From: Rhabditoides inermis
Taxonomy: Eukaryota > Nematoda > Chromadorea > Rhabditida > Rhabditidae
Direction: 5' to 3'
Assembly (NCBI GenBank): GCA_963966185.1
Contig: CAWZYM010000402.1
Coordinates: forward strand, 235,001-299,000
DNA length: 64,000 nucleotides
The notes under the pieces: generated by a model
The model's database searches: none
What the model was told of the DNA's origin: nothing
The model's input: only the letters and a program-made list of their open reading frames with translations
Made by a program: the position numbers and the translations under genes
Shown here: positions 24,018 through 35,366 of the stretch, piece after piece
How the letters are laid out: every line of letters begins with the position of its first letter
Position numbering within the stretch: position 1 is the first letter of the stretch

Positions 24018-24457
24018 GAGAGCTGGTGATTGACCGAGGGTGACTAGAAGACGCCGTCGACACCTTATGTACTGTCGAAAAGATACACAGATAAGCAAAT
24101 GTGTCAGTCATAAGAGTTTTTATGAGCGCGTTTGTTGAGGTGTCACTGCGATTTTTTGGTTTTGATATCTGCAGTCATCACTGACAGACGCTTCTCGAAC
24201 TGTTGATTTCATCATGCAAATTTATCTACATACAAAGTAACATACAACGTTCTCACACTCTCACCAGTGATGATGATCATCATATCGATAATAATCAGAG
24301 TTTTCCTTTTTAGTACAATTCACTGTTAGAAAAATGTAGCATCCGCGTCCATTCATTCGCCAATGAAACATTACTCACAAGTAAAGCGGAGTTGTTGTGG
24401 CTAGCGGCGGCGACGGTGAGTCAGGCGGCGCGCAGGCTGCGGCGGCGGGAGAGATAG
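24018..24457. other. Divergent promoter region between vitellogenin 2 and a coiled-coil gene
   Basis: About 440 bases between two divergent start codons. It includes a GATA-type CAGATAAG at 24088-24095 and one-mismatch VPE1-like words, but no exact VPE1. No coding sequence is evident. Confidence 0.45.
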
Positions 24458-25193
24458 ATGCGTCCGGCACTCGCTGCTCTGCTCGTTGTGGTGATGGTGT
24501 CTCTCGCTGTCGCCATGCTTCTCGTCGCGACATTCGCGCGCGGACAAGGGCTCGCTCCTGCTGTCACTCCGCAAGATCCGCAAGCCCTCGTCGCCAAGGT
24601 GTTGTTATTGACACGTATGTCTTGAGAGTAACCATTGCCAAATAGTTTTCTTGTGATTTACACTGTTTCAGAGGGAGATTACCGACGTACCGGAAATGAT
24701 TGATGGTGACGAATACGAATACGAGTTTTCTGGGACTGAGCCCGGATCGTCAGATGAGCAGGAATCGACAACTCAGTCAGTGGAGGAGCGAGAGGAGCTG
24801 CTCGAAAAACAGGTATTCTCTGTCTTTCATCATATTAGATGTATGAACGCATGAATCATCACCATGTTCAGATGGAGTTCTTCAAGAGCCAGGCTGACGA
24901 GAAGATCAAGCCGCTGAAGGAGAAATGGGCAGAGGTAACTTAAAAAAACAAATGGTAACTCATAACCACAACCATTTCAGGTGCAGCAGTGGTACCACTA
25001 TTGCGACTACTATGTGGATACGATCGACGAGGTGAACGGCAACATCACCGAGTTGGAGGAGATGCGCGACTCGCTGACCGAGAGCAACCTGGTCGCCACC
25101 CTCTACGACATCCAGACACGCGCCGCAGAGAAGCTGGAGGAAATTGACGGAAGGATGCAGCATGTGCAGACCTACTACTGCATTCCCTCGTGA
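24458..25193 (+). CDS. Small signal-anchor coiled-coil protein, 185 residues
   Basis: Exons 24458-24598, 24672-24812, 24872-24934 and 24981-25193 join in frame (558 nt with TGA). Residues 2-28 form a strongly hydrophobic stretch (ALLVVVMVSLAVAMLLVA), either an uncleaved signal anchor or a long signal peptide. An acidic Ser/Thr segment follows (DGDEYEYEFSGTEPGSS), then a charged heptad-like C-terminal half that probably forms a coiled coil. There are Cys residues in QQWYHYCDYY and in the final YYCIPS. I do not recognise the family. All four exons have canonical splice signals. Confidence 0.75.
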
Positions 25194-26007
25194 TTGTGTG
25201 AATGAATGCTATACGAAATGCGAATTTCAATCACACTATTGAACACGAGATTCACTGCACCTTCACATTTACTAGGATAAATATCTATTCTGATGCTCGT
25301 GGACGCTTTGACATCTCACAAAAAATATTCACTTTATGTATAATACTTTATGTATATTGAACAAAGAAAACATGTTCTCAAATATTTTTGTGGAGCTATG
25401 ACATAGCACTCGCCACCCGGCCCAACAAATTTTCCTAGCCACTGCGGTAGTCCTAAGAAAATAATAGCGCGTGTTACCCCAGTCTAGGCGTTGCCATTCT
25501 CTAAGAAAGCGCTCTGCTATGCTCTAAAATCGTAACAACTTCGTATCTTCACATATTGTTGATATGATAACTGGTAGTGCTTGCACACGCGCATCTCTTT
25601 TTGGTCAGCAGATCACACCGCATATCAGTCGGAACGGCACATCGATTGATAAGAGACGGGGGCTCAAAACAGCTGGGTCGTTGCGCGGCACCACAACACC
25701 CCTACCACTCGTCTCATTTTTCTATTGCCGCACGCATCTCGGACTTGACGTGCAAGTATTATTTCCTAAAACCTTATACAAAACATGTGCACACTCATCA
25801 CTTGCTCATATCGCTAGCGATTGATTCCGCGTGTTTCCCTTATTGTCAACTCACTGTACATTCGTTGTTGTATTATGCGGTTTGTGTCTTCAAAGTTATT
25901 GAAAAAGAGTTTTCGCGCCAGATTCGATGGGGAGAGGGGTGAAAAACGATTCGCCACTTTCCTGAACCCTGAATGTCGTCGTTGAGTATGTAGCGCATCG
26001 TTTCAGA
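25194..26007. other. Intergenic region upstream of sarcosine oxidase
   Basis: About 810 bases. AT-rich at first, with a possible polyadenylation region near 25270. I see no exon with credible borders and no known repeat. Confidence 0.5.
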
Positions 26008-26694
26008 ATGCCGTCGTGCGACGTGGTGGTGGTCGGAGCGGGCATCTGGGGCAGCTGCGCCGCCTATCACTGCCAGAAGAGGGGCTTCAAGACGGTCCTC
26101 ATCGAACAGGTGGCTATAATTACAATTCCAGCTACACTTTTTTGATTGAGCAAAATCACAAAAAAAACGTGTTGGGGTAAGTGGTGGAAACAAGTTAGCG
26201 AAAGTGGTGGATCGAAGTGGTATCCCTTTGACATCATATAGTTTACATGCATCCTTCTCCGTTTCAGTTCCCACTGAATCACAGCAACGGCAGCTCGCAC
26301 GGACAGTCGCGCATCATTCGCTACGCGCACACCGAGCCCGAGTATGTGCCGGGTACGTTAGCATTTCGAACTTGACTGTAATCCGTAATCCTACTACTAT
26401 GCACTACGGTATGTATGCATGTTAGTACTCAGCTCCATGAGGGCCTTCTACGGTGGTTTTGTTATATTCTATTTTGTTTTTATGTGTATGTAATTTGTTT
26501 CAAAAAATGGGATCAGAAAATATTTAATCCAGTGGTGGCCGATGCGTACAAGCAGATCGCGGAGCTCGAGGCGAAGCGCGGCGAGAAGCTGTGGAGGTGA
26601 GTGCTCTCTCTCTCTCTTCCTCTCTATCTCTGCCTCTTTCTCTCTCTCCCTGCATCTCCCTCTCTCTCTCTCTGCCTCTCTCTCTCTCTTCCTG

Positions 26695-26738
<44 letters not shown>

Positions 26739-27283
26739 CCTCCCTCCCTCCGTCCCTCCCTCTCTCCCCTGTCTCAGAACCCCCGGTTCCAGGAAGACAG
26801 GTCTTCTCTGGATGAGCAGCAAGGCCGACATTGACAGCATCTCGTTCATCCTCAACAAGGCGCAGCTCGAGAACACGGTGCTCACCGCCGAAGAGGTGCG
26901 TTTGTTTGTTATTGCATTAATAGAAAGCACATTATAATTATGGCGAAAATACATACATAGCTGAGAGCTGTCGTTGGAACATCGTTGGGCTACATTTACC
27001 TTACCTTTCATAATAATTCAAGTAAGTATTTTTGTAGTCACAGGCAAAGAGACGAAAACAGTATTGTCAGTATATTCATCTGAAAAATGCAAAAAATGGT
27101 AGAAGGCAGTCAAGGAGAGGGAATGAAGGGAGACAGCAGAGGAGTCACCCCAATCATCCCAAGTTCAGGTGTCCGCCGCCTATCCGCAGTTTTCATACGA
27201 CGACTCGTGGCGGGGCCTGGTCGACCCGCACGGCGGGGTCATCTTCGCCGACAAGTGGATGAAGGCGTTCCAGGCACGTCGAC

Positions 27284-27328
<45 letters not shown>

Positions 27329-27872
27329 CGTCTCTCTCTCTCTATCGATATCTATCGCGCTCTCTCTTTGCTTTTTCTCTTAACTTGATCGCATCGGGGT
27401 AGTCGATAGCTGGTAGCCCGTACTATTCTCATATCCACTTTAGGACGAGTTCGTGAAGCTGGGTGGGGTGATCGTGGACAAGACGCGCGTGACCGCGTGG
27501 AACGAGGCGTACAGCATTCTGCTCGTCAAAACAGACAAGGAGACCTACACCACCAAGAAGGTATGCCAGTGATGAGCGATTTATACGCATGTTATTCAGT
27601 TGTCTAACGAACTGCATCGATATGGAACCGACTGGTTTTCGTGGTTCGTAGTAATCGTAGTATTCGTATTCATCACGTGCAAAAAACATTCTGGTTAGCA
27701 TAGTAGGTTAGCATCAATAGCATATATTTACTTGAAATTCCAGATTGAAGAAATTCCAGAACTTGAAATTCCAGATTGTGTTGACGACTGGATCGTGGAT
27801 CAGCGAGCTCACCGAGGGTGCGGGAATCAAGGCGCAGGTGAAGTTTCTCTCTCCAGTCTCTCTCTCTCTCTC

Positions 27873-27912
<40 letters not shown>

Positions 27913-28729
27913 TACAGTCTTAATTTTCGATAGATATCTCGGGAACCAATTGAACAATCAAAAATCGCCGAGGAGATTCTATGGGGACTTGTACTACGAA
28001 AATCCTGTGCAAGTTTCGTGTGATTAGGAGTCTTGGAAACAGAGTTATTTACTCTCGAAGCTGGACAACTCTGCTTCATTAGACTTGCAAATAACTCTCA
28101 ATTACCTAAAAAGAGACAACCAAGTGCGCGAATTGCACGGTCGAATTTTCCAGAACTTGAAATTCGCGAAGAGGTAACGGGCTATTGATGTCTGAACTGC
28201 TGTCTCGTAAATATTTTGACTCAGAAATGACTGTCGTACTATAAACGCGGGGGACGCTCTGTATTATTTCTTTAGCCCGAGCGCATTGCTGTTACATACT
28301 GGAAGGCCAAGGACTCAAAGGACACGCCACTACTGCAGATGGACAAGCTGCCGGTGAGTCTTCTCTCCCCCTCCCACCCCCCCCCCTCACGGTCTCTCTC
28401 TCTTTCTCTCTCTCTCTCTCTTACTTTCCCCACCTTCTACAGGTGATGATCATGCACCGCGACGAGAAGATGATGTACGGCCTGCCGGCTATCGACTACC
28501 CCGATGCGATCAAGGTAAGCGGGAGGGGAGAGAGAGAGAGGGAGAGAAAGAGAGAGATTCGGTGGGCATGCGTGGATTTGCAGTTCGCTGGACACGGCCA
28601 CCACGGGCGAAGCGTGGGCTATGATATGATAGTAGTCGTGTAGTGCCTATTATATTTTCAGTTCTGCGACCATCACGGCGATCCCTATCCCGTCGGCAAC
28701 GTGCCCACCCATCACACCCACGAGAGGTG

Positions 28730-28793
<64 letters not shown>

Positions 28794-29521
28794 TTCCTTT
28801 CTCTCTCACACACACACAGCAAGAATGATTATCCACCAGTAGTGAGTCATATCATCTTTCTGTTATGTGTTCTCTTTTTCTTTCTCTCTCTCTCTCTCTC
28901 ATCACCATGGGTGGTCTCCTGTCAGGATCAAGGTGCCGTCGGAACACCTGCGCGATCACATGCCCTTCATCGACTCGAGCCAGCCGGCGCATATCGATGT
29001 CTGCAAGTATACGGTATGTTTTGCACTTTCGACCATCTGCTGTTGAAAGCACTTACTGTATGGGACACTGCACTGTTCTGGGTCCCAAATGCCAAGCCGA
29101 TGCGGACACGTTACATTAAATGCCTGGAAGATCTATGATGAGTGAATTTTGAGAACTCGCCGGACGACCACTACCTGATCGACTTCCACCCCAAGACGCG
29201 CCACGTCATCATAGCCGGGTGCGGCAGCGGCAGCGGGTTCAAGGTGGGAACAAGCTATTGTTTGCTGTACAAATCAGGCTAACATGAACAACTCTTGACA
29301 AAGCAAGTGCAAATAATTCGAATGAAGTAGTTCGAAGGCAAACAGGAAGAGGTATTGGTATCGCAAGTCGCAAGGCATATCGCAAGTATGTAGTTTGAAG
29401 AGAACTATTTCAGGTGGCACCGGGCGTGGGTCGGGCCGTGGCGTGCATGGTGGCGGATGAGAAGACGCCCTTCGACCTTTCCCTCTTCTCACTCAACCGC
29501 ATGCACAAGAGCAAGATGTGA
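26008..29521 (+). CDS. PIPOX: Peroxisomal sarcosine / pipecolate oxidase
   Basis: FAD enzyme that oxidises sarcosine or L-pipecolate and makes hydrogen peroxide in peroxisomes. The start lies behind TTTCAGA. Exon 1 holds the dinucleotide-binding motif VVVVGAGIWGSCAAYH. Exon 2 has the family motif GSSHGQSRIIRYAHTEPEYV. The Cys that carries covalent flavin in the family is in DVCKYTNSPDDHY (about 29010-29180). The last residues are HKSKM, a PTS1-type signal. A conserved glycine block near the C-terminus reads GCGSGSGFKVAPGVG, differing from the usual GxGFSGHGFK. About 12 exons; the intron after MKAFQ (about 27274) uses a GC donor. Introns are loaded with (CT)n and (GA)n. AATAAA lies at 29549-29554. 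Confidence 0.93.
26597..26766. repeat. (CT)n intronic tract
   Basis: About 170 bases of CT/CTCC repeat in a sarcosine oxidase intron, running up to the next exon. Confidence 0.95.
27289..27366. repeat. (CT)n intronic tract
   Basis: CT repeat just downstream of the GC-type donor of the sarcosine oxidase gene. Confidence 0.95.
28733..28794. repeat. (CT)n followed by (CG)n and (CA)n
   Basis: About 25 CT units beginning right at a 5' splice site, then CGCGCGCG and CACACACACA. Confidence 0.95.
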
Positions 29522-29809
29522 ACCACTATTTATGCGAGTATATGATAGAATAAACATGACAAGGTTCAACAAGCTACTGCAATCGGACCGGGCAAAATGC
29601 ATGAAATGAACAATCAGGAACAAACAAACGTGATAAAAGTAAGACAGCAGATGTAAACAAGTGAATACGCCTTCAGTCTAGTACGACAATAACTAGAAAA
29701 GTACTATGTTACTTTAATATGACAACAGATCTAATCAAAGTGAATCTTCAGTGCAATGCCAATATGAACAGGAACTGTATGGAGATTATGGGGAACCTCG
29801 GTCCGCGTC
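29522..29809. other. Convergent 3' spacer
   Basis: 288 bases between two convergent genes. Contains the sarcosine oxidase polyadenylation signal; nothing else recognised. Confidence 0.6.
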
Positions 29810-29852
29810 TCAGTTGACGATGTCGATATCGGGGCTGGGCGGGCGGCTGCGG

Positions 29853-29898
<46 letters not shown>

Positions 29899-32347
29899 CG
29901 TCGGCGGGAGGGGCGGGGCGCCAGACGGGCGCGTTCGTGACGCGCTGCTGTTCGCGACGCGGCGACAGCATCTCTGGACTTCCGGGACACACCGGCGGCG
30001 GCGGCGGCTGATGTGCAATGGGCGAATGCATGCGCGCCGCACCAGCGCGATTCTGAAAGCGACATATGAAGTGCGTGTATGCATTTCGGTGCACCTGCAC
30101 TGTGGGGCTCTCGTGAAGCAGCGACTCAGGCAGGGTGGTGTTGAAGTGGTACCTGCAGCGTATGTTCTAATTTGCAAACAATCGTGAGCGATTTCGTTTT
30201 GTACATGGCATGATCATGTATGCGATTTCGTTAAAAAACTATTGGGTTGATTTGTTTAACTAGCGGTCAGTATCATCGAAACTCTCTTCGCATCGACAAT
30301 TGACTTTGCGTTTCGAATGGACCACACCTTTACTTACTACTACTACGTTTTTGTCCCACCTACCTGTTGAGTCCGTTCTGTATGGTGGCGAGCGCGTTGC
30401 CGGGCATCGGATCGCCCCCGTACCGGCCGCCCATAGGACATAGCAGGAAGGGGCGCAGAGGCTGGCAGGCAGAGTCTCTCCCTCTCCCTCTCTCTCTCCT
30501 CTCTTCCTCTTTTCTCTCTCTCTCTCTCTCTTTCTTTCATCTCTCTCCCTCCCTCCCTCCCTCTCTCTCTCCCTCTCTCTCCCTTTCTCCCTTTCGCTCT
30601 CTCTCGCTACTTACCCCGACCTCGTCGACTCCGCAGTCGCACAGGTGGAACACGTAGGTCCACGCGCTGGTAATGGTCCACTCGGCTGGCAGCGGAATGT
30701 AGGTGAGCCGGAGACCCACGATGCGGTACAGCTTCAGCTGAAACACATCGATAATTCTGGAAACAGTAGCTGACACGAGAAATGATAGCTCGTTCTACGC
30801 GCACCATCACATCGTTGATCACCTTCCACTCTAAGGTTTTAGATTATCTTCAAGTGTGTGAATGAAATATCACAATTGCATAGTGCCACTCTCTGTCCTA
30901 TAGAATACCCCACTGACCGTGTGATGTGCGTGCGCGGGCGCGCCCCTCTGTATGCCCTCCAGATAGATGCGGTAGTCGGTCTGCAGCGAGACGAGGTGCC
31001 GGATCATACGCTCCCTGAAACGGGCGAGCTCACTCAAGGCGAGGTCAGACTCGATTATGCATCAAAAAATTGTTTTATGATACAACAATAACAATAGGCA
31101 CATCTTTCTGAGGGTGTCTGAGATCTTTCTGAGGATCTTTTGTCAGCAGATGAGCAGAAGGTGACCTCTACATACTTAATGTATCAAAAAAAACACTTTC
31201 CGATAATCTTTGTGGGGATCTTTGTGGGGATCTTTTTGAGGGTGCGCGGCCATTCTGAGATCTTCATGAGGGTCTTTTGCCAGCAAAAGTTGGAGTCTGA
31301 ACTTCAGTGCAAGGCTATAAGTATACGCACCGGTCGTACTGCGGTTATAGAAAATGCCTACCGGTCGTACTGCGGTTATAGAAAATGCCTACCGATCGTA
31401 CTGCGGTATTCCCGGCATGAGCGAGTGGAAGGGCGGGACGATGACGCGCGGCGGCGGCGGCTGGCGGCGGCGCACCAGCAGCGGCGACACCGCCTCCTGC
31501 GACTGGAATTTGTATTTGTATTTGAAGTTGACTTCAACCACTTGTAAAGTCATGTCCAGTATCGCTACGGTGCTATGGAACACATGTCTGGTGATGCTTA
31601 AACATACTTGTAGTTCCCTACTAACCCTATCTGCCACGTTGTCGTACGGCGGCGGCGGGTGCGCGATCGCCCCACTCGGCACCATCCAGAACGGCACCAG
31701 CCCGTTGGCGAGCGGCTGCAAATAGAGGTGCGTTATTTTCTGGAGACCTTTCTGTCCGGTTTTCACTCCGGCAACAAGGAGGAATCGACAAAGCCAAACG
31801 AGAGTGATTCAAAAGAGATAAATCACCGCTCCGGTGGAGATGAGCTGCCAGTTGGCGTTGGTGGCGTTGAAGAGGCTCGGGTTGAACGAGTACGTCATAT
31901 TGGCCGGCAGCGGGGTGCTCAAACGATAGATTCAGTTATTTAGATTCGATAATGCATCAGTGGCTTTCGAGAGATAGAGGGTACAAGAGTGTTCCGTCTG
32001 TGTGTGTTTTGTTCCGTCAAGATGACGACCGACTCACTCGCGTCGCTTCTTGCCGCGCTCATCGTCCGACGGCGGCGACTCGGACGAAGGACGCTTGCTG
32101 CAATTCTCGAAGGCATTAGGTGAGGTCAGACACAATGAAAAGGTAAAAAGCCGCTTTATGATACAAAAAGACACTTTCTGAGGAACTGTCTGAGGTTTTT
32201 TCGCCAGCAAAATAGTCTGACATGTACTTTAGGAGCGCACCGGTTTGATGTCTCTGGCTCGTCGACGATAGGAGGCTCCGGCAGCGGCGGCTGAGCGGGC
32301 TGTGCCGGCTGCGGGCTGAGCAGCAACACTATAGGCGGGTTCGTCAT
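29810..32347 (-). CDS. Proline-rich, poly-Asn protein, probably nuclear
   Basis: About ten exons on the minus strand from ATG at 32347 (behind TTGCAGGTCGTCA) to TGA at 29810-29812. The N-terminus is Pro-rich (SPQPAQPAQPPLPEPP) and followed by a basic, nuclear-localisation-like stretch (KRPSSESPPSDDERGKKRRE). The middle is more globular: SPLLVRRRQPPPPRVIVPPF, then ERMIRHLVSLQTDYRIYLEG, then LKLYRIVGLRLTYIPLPAEW with HLCDCGVDEVG, then FLLCPMGGRYGGDPMPGNAL. The C-terminus carries 15 Asn encoded by a pure AAC run and ends SPDIDIVN. I do not recognise the family; nuclear location is inferred from the basic motif. Small exons between 30740 and 31400 may be incomplete. Confidence 0.65.
29853..29897 (-). 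repeat. Pure (AAC)n coding triplet repeat
   Basis: Written GTT on the plus strand. It encodes the Asn homopolymer without a single synonymous AAT codon. Confidence 0.9.
30474..30605. repeat. (CT)n-rich intronic tract
   Basis: Pyrimidine-rich on the plus strand, hence purine-rich in the transcript of the minus-strand proline-rich gene. Confidence 0.9.
31043..31302. mobile_element. Short inverted-repeat element, copy 1
   Basis: Starts GGTCAGACTC and ends GAGTCTGAAC, an imperfect terminal inverted repeat. The interior has TTATGATACAA, ACATCTTTCTGAGGGTGT, GAGGGTGCGCGGCC, TTCTGAGATCTT and TTTTGCCAGCAAAAGTT, words shared with three other copies in the window. No coding capacity, consistent with a MITE-like element. 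Lies in an intron. Confidence 0.6.
32124..32222. mobile_element. Short inverted-repeat element, copy 2 (internally deleted)
   Basis: GGTCAGAC at the left and GTCTGACA at the right, with shared GCCGCTTTATGATACAA, ACACTTTCTGAGG and CGCCAGCAAAA. About 100 bases, so much of the interior is missing relative to copy 1. Confidence 0.6.
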
Positions 32348-32984
32348 TGACGACCTGCAACACAGATAGTGAAAGGTAGGCTCCAAGAGATTACTCTGCA
32401 GAGAGGTCGAAGGAAGACTATGTCACTACACCATAGCGATTTTCCGACGACATTAACACAGTATTAGTACTCATGTATATACAAGACAGTAATGTCATGG
32501 ACAGTAGTAGTGCAGCAAAAGACTACCGTACCCCGAAAAGAGCGCGGGATGGGGCATGCTGAGAGACGACTGACAGAGTGAGAAGCGATGCATGACTGTG
32601 TAACTGACCGACTGTGTGTCAGCTGCCCTCTCTCTCTCTCTCTCTCCCCCCCCCCTCTCTCTCTCTCCATTTCCCTTTCTTCCGCCCTCTGTTTTGGAAG
32701 GGCGCGGGTGATACAGCAAATGTCATACACTCTCCCTTTCGTGAGAGCGCTGTGGATGAAGCGCCGAATTTCGCGGACTTTTCGGCGGCTGGGCGGCTGA
32801 CAGCAGCAGCTGGGATGAACTCTCCAGTGTTTGGGAAAGAGGCAGCGATATGCGCTGAATGCCGTTGTGCGGCTGACCACCGCTGTTTATGCGTGTTGAA
32901 TGACAGTGAGGGGGGGGGGGGTTGATGAGTGCGCAATCTAAACAGTCTACTCACTCGCACTCACTGCGCACACTCATCACAGAC
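32348..32984. other. Divergent intergenic region
   Basis: About 640 bases between the proline-rich gene and a small secreted-protein gene. It contains a copy of repeat family R2 (32371-32455), a CT tract (32630-32668) and a G12 run near 32910. The segment 32867-32984 is the 5' part of a block copied into an intron at 34053. Confidence 0.5.
32371..32455. repeat. Dispersed repeat R2, copy 1
   Basis: GAAAGGTAGGCTCCAAGAGATTACTCTGCAGAGAGGTCGAAGGAAGACTATG and following bases match 33175-33270 with scattered differences. A shorter copy is at 56256-56297. Confidence 0.6.
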
Positions 32985-33588
32985 ATGATCTGGCTACTCT
33001 TACTACTTATTGCCGTTGTTCGTTCGCAGGTGAGAAATGCCGCATTTGTGTTGCCCTCACAAATAATGGTTAAATTCTCGCAATATAAGTCGCAGCTCTG
33101 TCGAGAGGAGGGACACGGTAAAAAAGGAAGACGGCATTTATAAACGTCTAAATAGTTTCCCTCATAAGTAAAGGTAAAGGTATCCTCCCCGATTCAAGAG
33201 ATTCACTCTGCGGAGGGGGTCGAAGGAGGACCATGGCATTACATCATAGCCCAACGATTTCTCAACGACGATACCTGGCCTATTTTCGCAATAATGGGTG
33301 GCGTGGGTGGCCCCTACACTGCGGGTTACCTTCGCAGCAGACAGTTTGACTAGTTTCCCCTCATACTTACACTTATGTTTGTAGAACACGGTGCACGTGC
33401 AAGTGGGCGGATCGGCCACGTGCGGCACGACCACATATTTCATCCGGGAGAAGCTCATCCCGGTTAGTCGTTATGGTCTGTCTTTCAATCCCTTTAGTCT
33501 CCCTGTCTCCCTGTCTCCCTCTGTCTCTGTCTCTCCCTCTCTCCCTCTCTATCTTCCTCTCCCCCCCCCCTGCTTCAACCTCTTTCTT

Positions 33589-33648
<60 letters not shown>

Positions 33649-33993
33649 GAACAGCCCTTTCCAGCTCTGGAACATGCTTGGCGGTTCGGGTCGCATCTCG
33701 GTGGAGATTCTTCCGTACAGGGGCGATCCTCTTGACCGGCTCGCCAACTGCGCCATTCACAGAAGCAACGATACACAGGTCGAAGAGCTGGACCATGAAA
33801 ACCTTCCCAGAACAATCATGACGGCGACTGTGGAACACAAAAGAACAGAATTAAAACTCTCTCAAAAATCGATGCTTCGAAGTAATTAGGGATGGCAACT
33901 TTTCAGGAGATGCTGTCTTCTGTCGACTGCATGCTCTATCAGACGTTTGACGCGGCGCTCGAGAACTGCTTCAACGACACGATCACCGAGTGA

Positions 33994-34054
<61 letters not shown>

Positions 34055-34172
34055 TGCGGCTGACCACCGCAATCTAAACAATCTACTCACTCGCAATCAC
34101 TGCGCACACTCATCACAGACATGATCTGGATACTCTCACTACTTATTGCCGTTGTTCGTTCATTATTCGTTC

Positions 34173-34226
<54 letters not shown>

Positions 34227-35366
34227 GCCAAAATTGTCAAAAGAGCCGGTTTTTTTCGATCCTGCTGGCAGCTCGGTGCTCTAACCACTTGTGTACTATT
34301 GTAGCGAGACTCTCCGTCTTCTTCTGATCTTTGTACCTCGCGGCGCATGACTTGAATAGGACTATATGATTATTGTATGCAGATAGCGCAAGAAGATTAC
34401 CTATTATATATCTCTTTTTTCGTTATATGATGACAGCGTTTCGCTTTGAACTAGAATTTAAATTTTCAGAATGTCAGCATGCGCGAATGGTGATGAAGGA
34501 CATGAACTGCAAATGGTCACGCATGACAAGTGAGCTGATCTCTCTCTTTCTCTCTCCCTCTCTCTCTCCTCTCTCTCTCTCTCCCTCCCTCCCTTCCTGC
34601 CTTCCTCCTTCGTTTTTTTCGCACCTGATCAGAGAAAGTCCGGACGCTCCCTCCCACTCTCCCTTCCTCTCCTTCCTTTCTTCTCGACTTCCCCCTCCCC
34701 CCTCCGTCTCTCTAATTATCACGTCTACTAGGTTCTTCGAACTGCCCATCTTTTTCTACGAGGACGACACGTTCGATCTGCCGCAGGTGCACTCTACCGT
34801 AATGAACACCTACTTAGACAAGTTTTTTTTGCGCGCGCGAATAAAAGCCGTCACAATCCGTTATCAAAAGAATATCTTTCCGGATAAGCGGTATCATGCG
34901 CACACGAATAGACCGAGTGTCGCATAGTACGCTTCTCTCCAGCTATTATGCTACAGATCTTTTTGCCGGGAGATATAAGAAACACAAGAACAATGAACTA
35001 TCCGTATCAAACATCGAGCTACTTATGTCGGGCTCTCACCAAAACTTGCAACATTGCGGATAGATAAAATAAGCGGAAGGAAAGTTTCATCATTACAAAC
35101 ACACAGGATTCAATTTTAATTTTCACTTTGTTTATTTTTCTCATACCGTTGCACTGTTTCTCCATATGTACACGGTAATGAACTTATTATTATCAACCTT
35201 TCTTCACTCTCAGGTTGCTCTGAACGGTCGCGCGTTGAACGGGACGTGGGAGGAGAGTCTGTTCGATCACGTCTGTCCCATGCTCGCCCCACCGATCGAG
35301 GGATGCATGGAGATGCAGTTCGCCACCCAAAACAACATGGATGGTATTTGGTTCGACATGAACTGA
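32985..35366 (+). CDS. Secreted cysteine-containing protein, unrecognised
   Basis: Exon 1 (from 32985) encodes a signal peptide, MIWLLLLLIAVVRSQ. Further exons follow with in-frame joins: NTVHVQVGGSATCGTTTYF (about 33385), LWNMLGGSGRISVEILPYRG (33666), EMLSSVDCMLYQTFDAALEN (33907), MSACANGDEGHELQMVTHDK (34472), FFELPIFFYEDDTFDLPQ (34733) and VALNGRALNGTWEES (35215), stopping with TGA at 35364-35366. The pattern of Cys residues suggests an extracellular disulfide-bonded domain. No known family is evident; a diverged transthyretin-like protein was considered but not supported. Intron 4 contains a copy of the gene's own first exon. Confidence 0.75.
33175..33270. repeat. Dispersed repeat R2, copy 2
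   Basis: AAAGGTATCCTCCCCGATTCAAGAGATTCACTCTGCGGAGG and following bases; the clearest copy of the family, in intron 1 of the secreted-protein gene. Confidence 0.65.
33585..33648. repeat. (CT)n intronic tract
   Basis: About 28 CT units ending shortly before an exon. Confidence 0.95.
33993..34052. repeat. (TA)n tract, left
   Basis: About 30 TA units starting at a GTGAGT donor, immediately left of the copied first-exon block. Confidence 0.95.
34053..34168 (+). pseudogene. Intronic copy of the same gene's 5' UTR and signal-peptide exon
   Basis: Matches 32867-33029: GTGCGGCTGACCACCGC, then TCTACTCACTCGCA, CACTGCGCACACTCATCACAGACATG and the signal peptide, here MIWILSLLIAVVRS. The copy lacks the spacer with the G12 run and loses the original donor, reading into TATATATA. 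ATG is at 34121. It could act as an alternative first exon or simply be a relic. Confidence 0.8.
34173..34224. repeat. (TA)n tract, right
   Basis: About 26 TA units on the other side of the copied exon block. Confidence 0.95.
34255..34335 (-). repeat. Degenerate tRNA-like sequence
   Basis: On the minus strand, CAAGTGGTTAGAGCACCGAGC resembles a tRNA D-arm and A box, followed by GGATCGAAA in place of a B box. No cloverleaf forms, so it is probably a tRNA-derived relic. Confidence 0.35.

Noticed and set aside
28576..28640. Possible extra sarcosine oxidase exon after TTTGCAG (begins FAGHGHHG)
   Set aside because: It hits an in-frame stop with no donor. The exon at about 28662 (FCDHHGDPYPVGN) fits the family and keeps frame.
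26591..28836. Ser/Leu-rich and Glu/Arg-rich open frames
   Set aside because: They are translations of (CT)n and (GA)n tracts inside introns, without start or splice context.
32985..35366. Transthyretin-like protein
   Set aside because: Secreted and of similar size, but the conserved TTR-like strand and Cys pattern is not recognisable.
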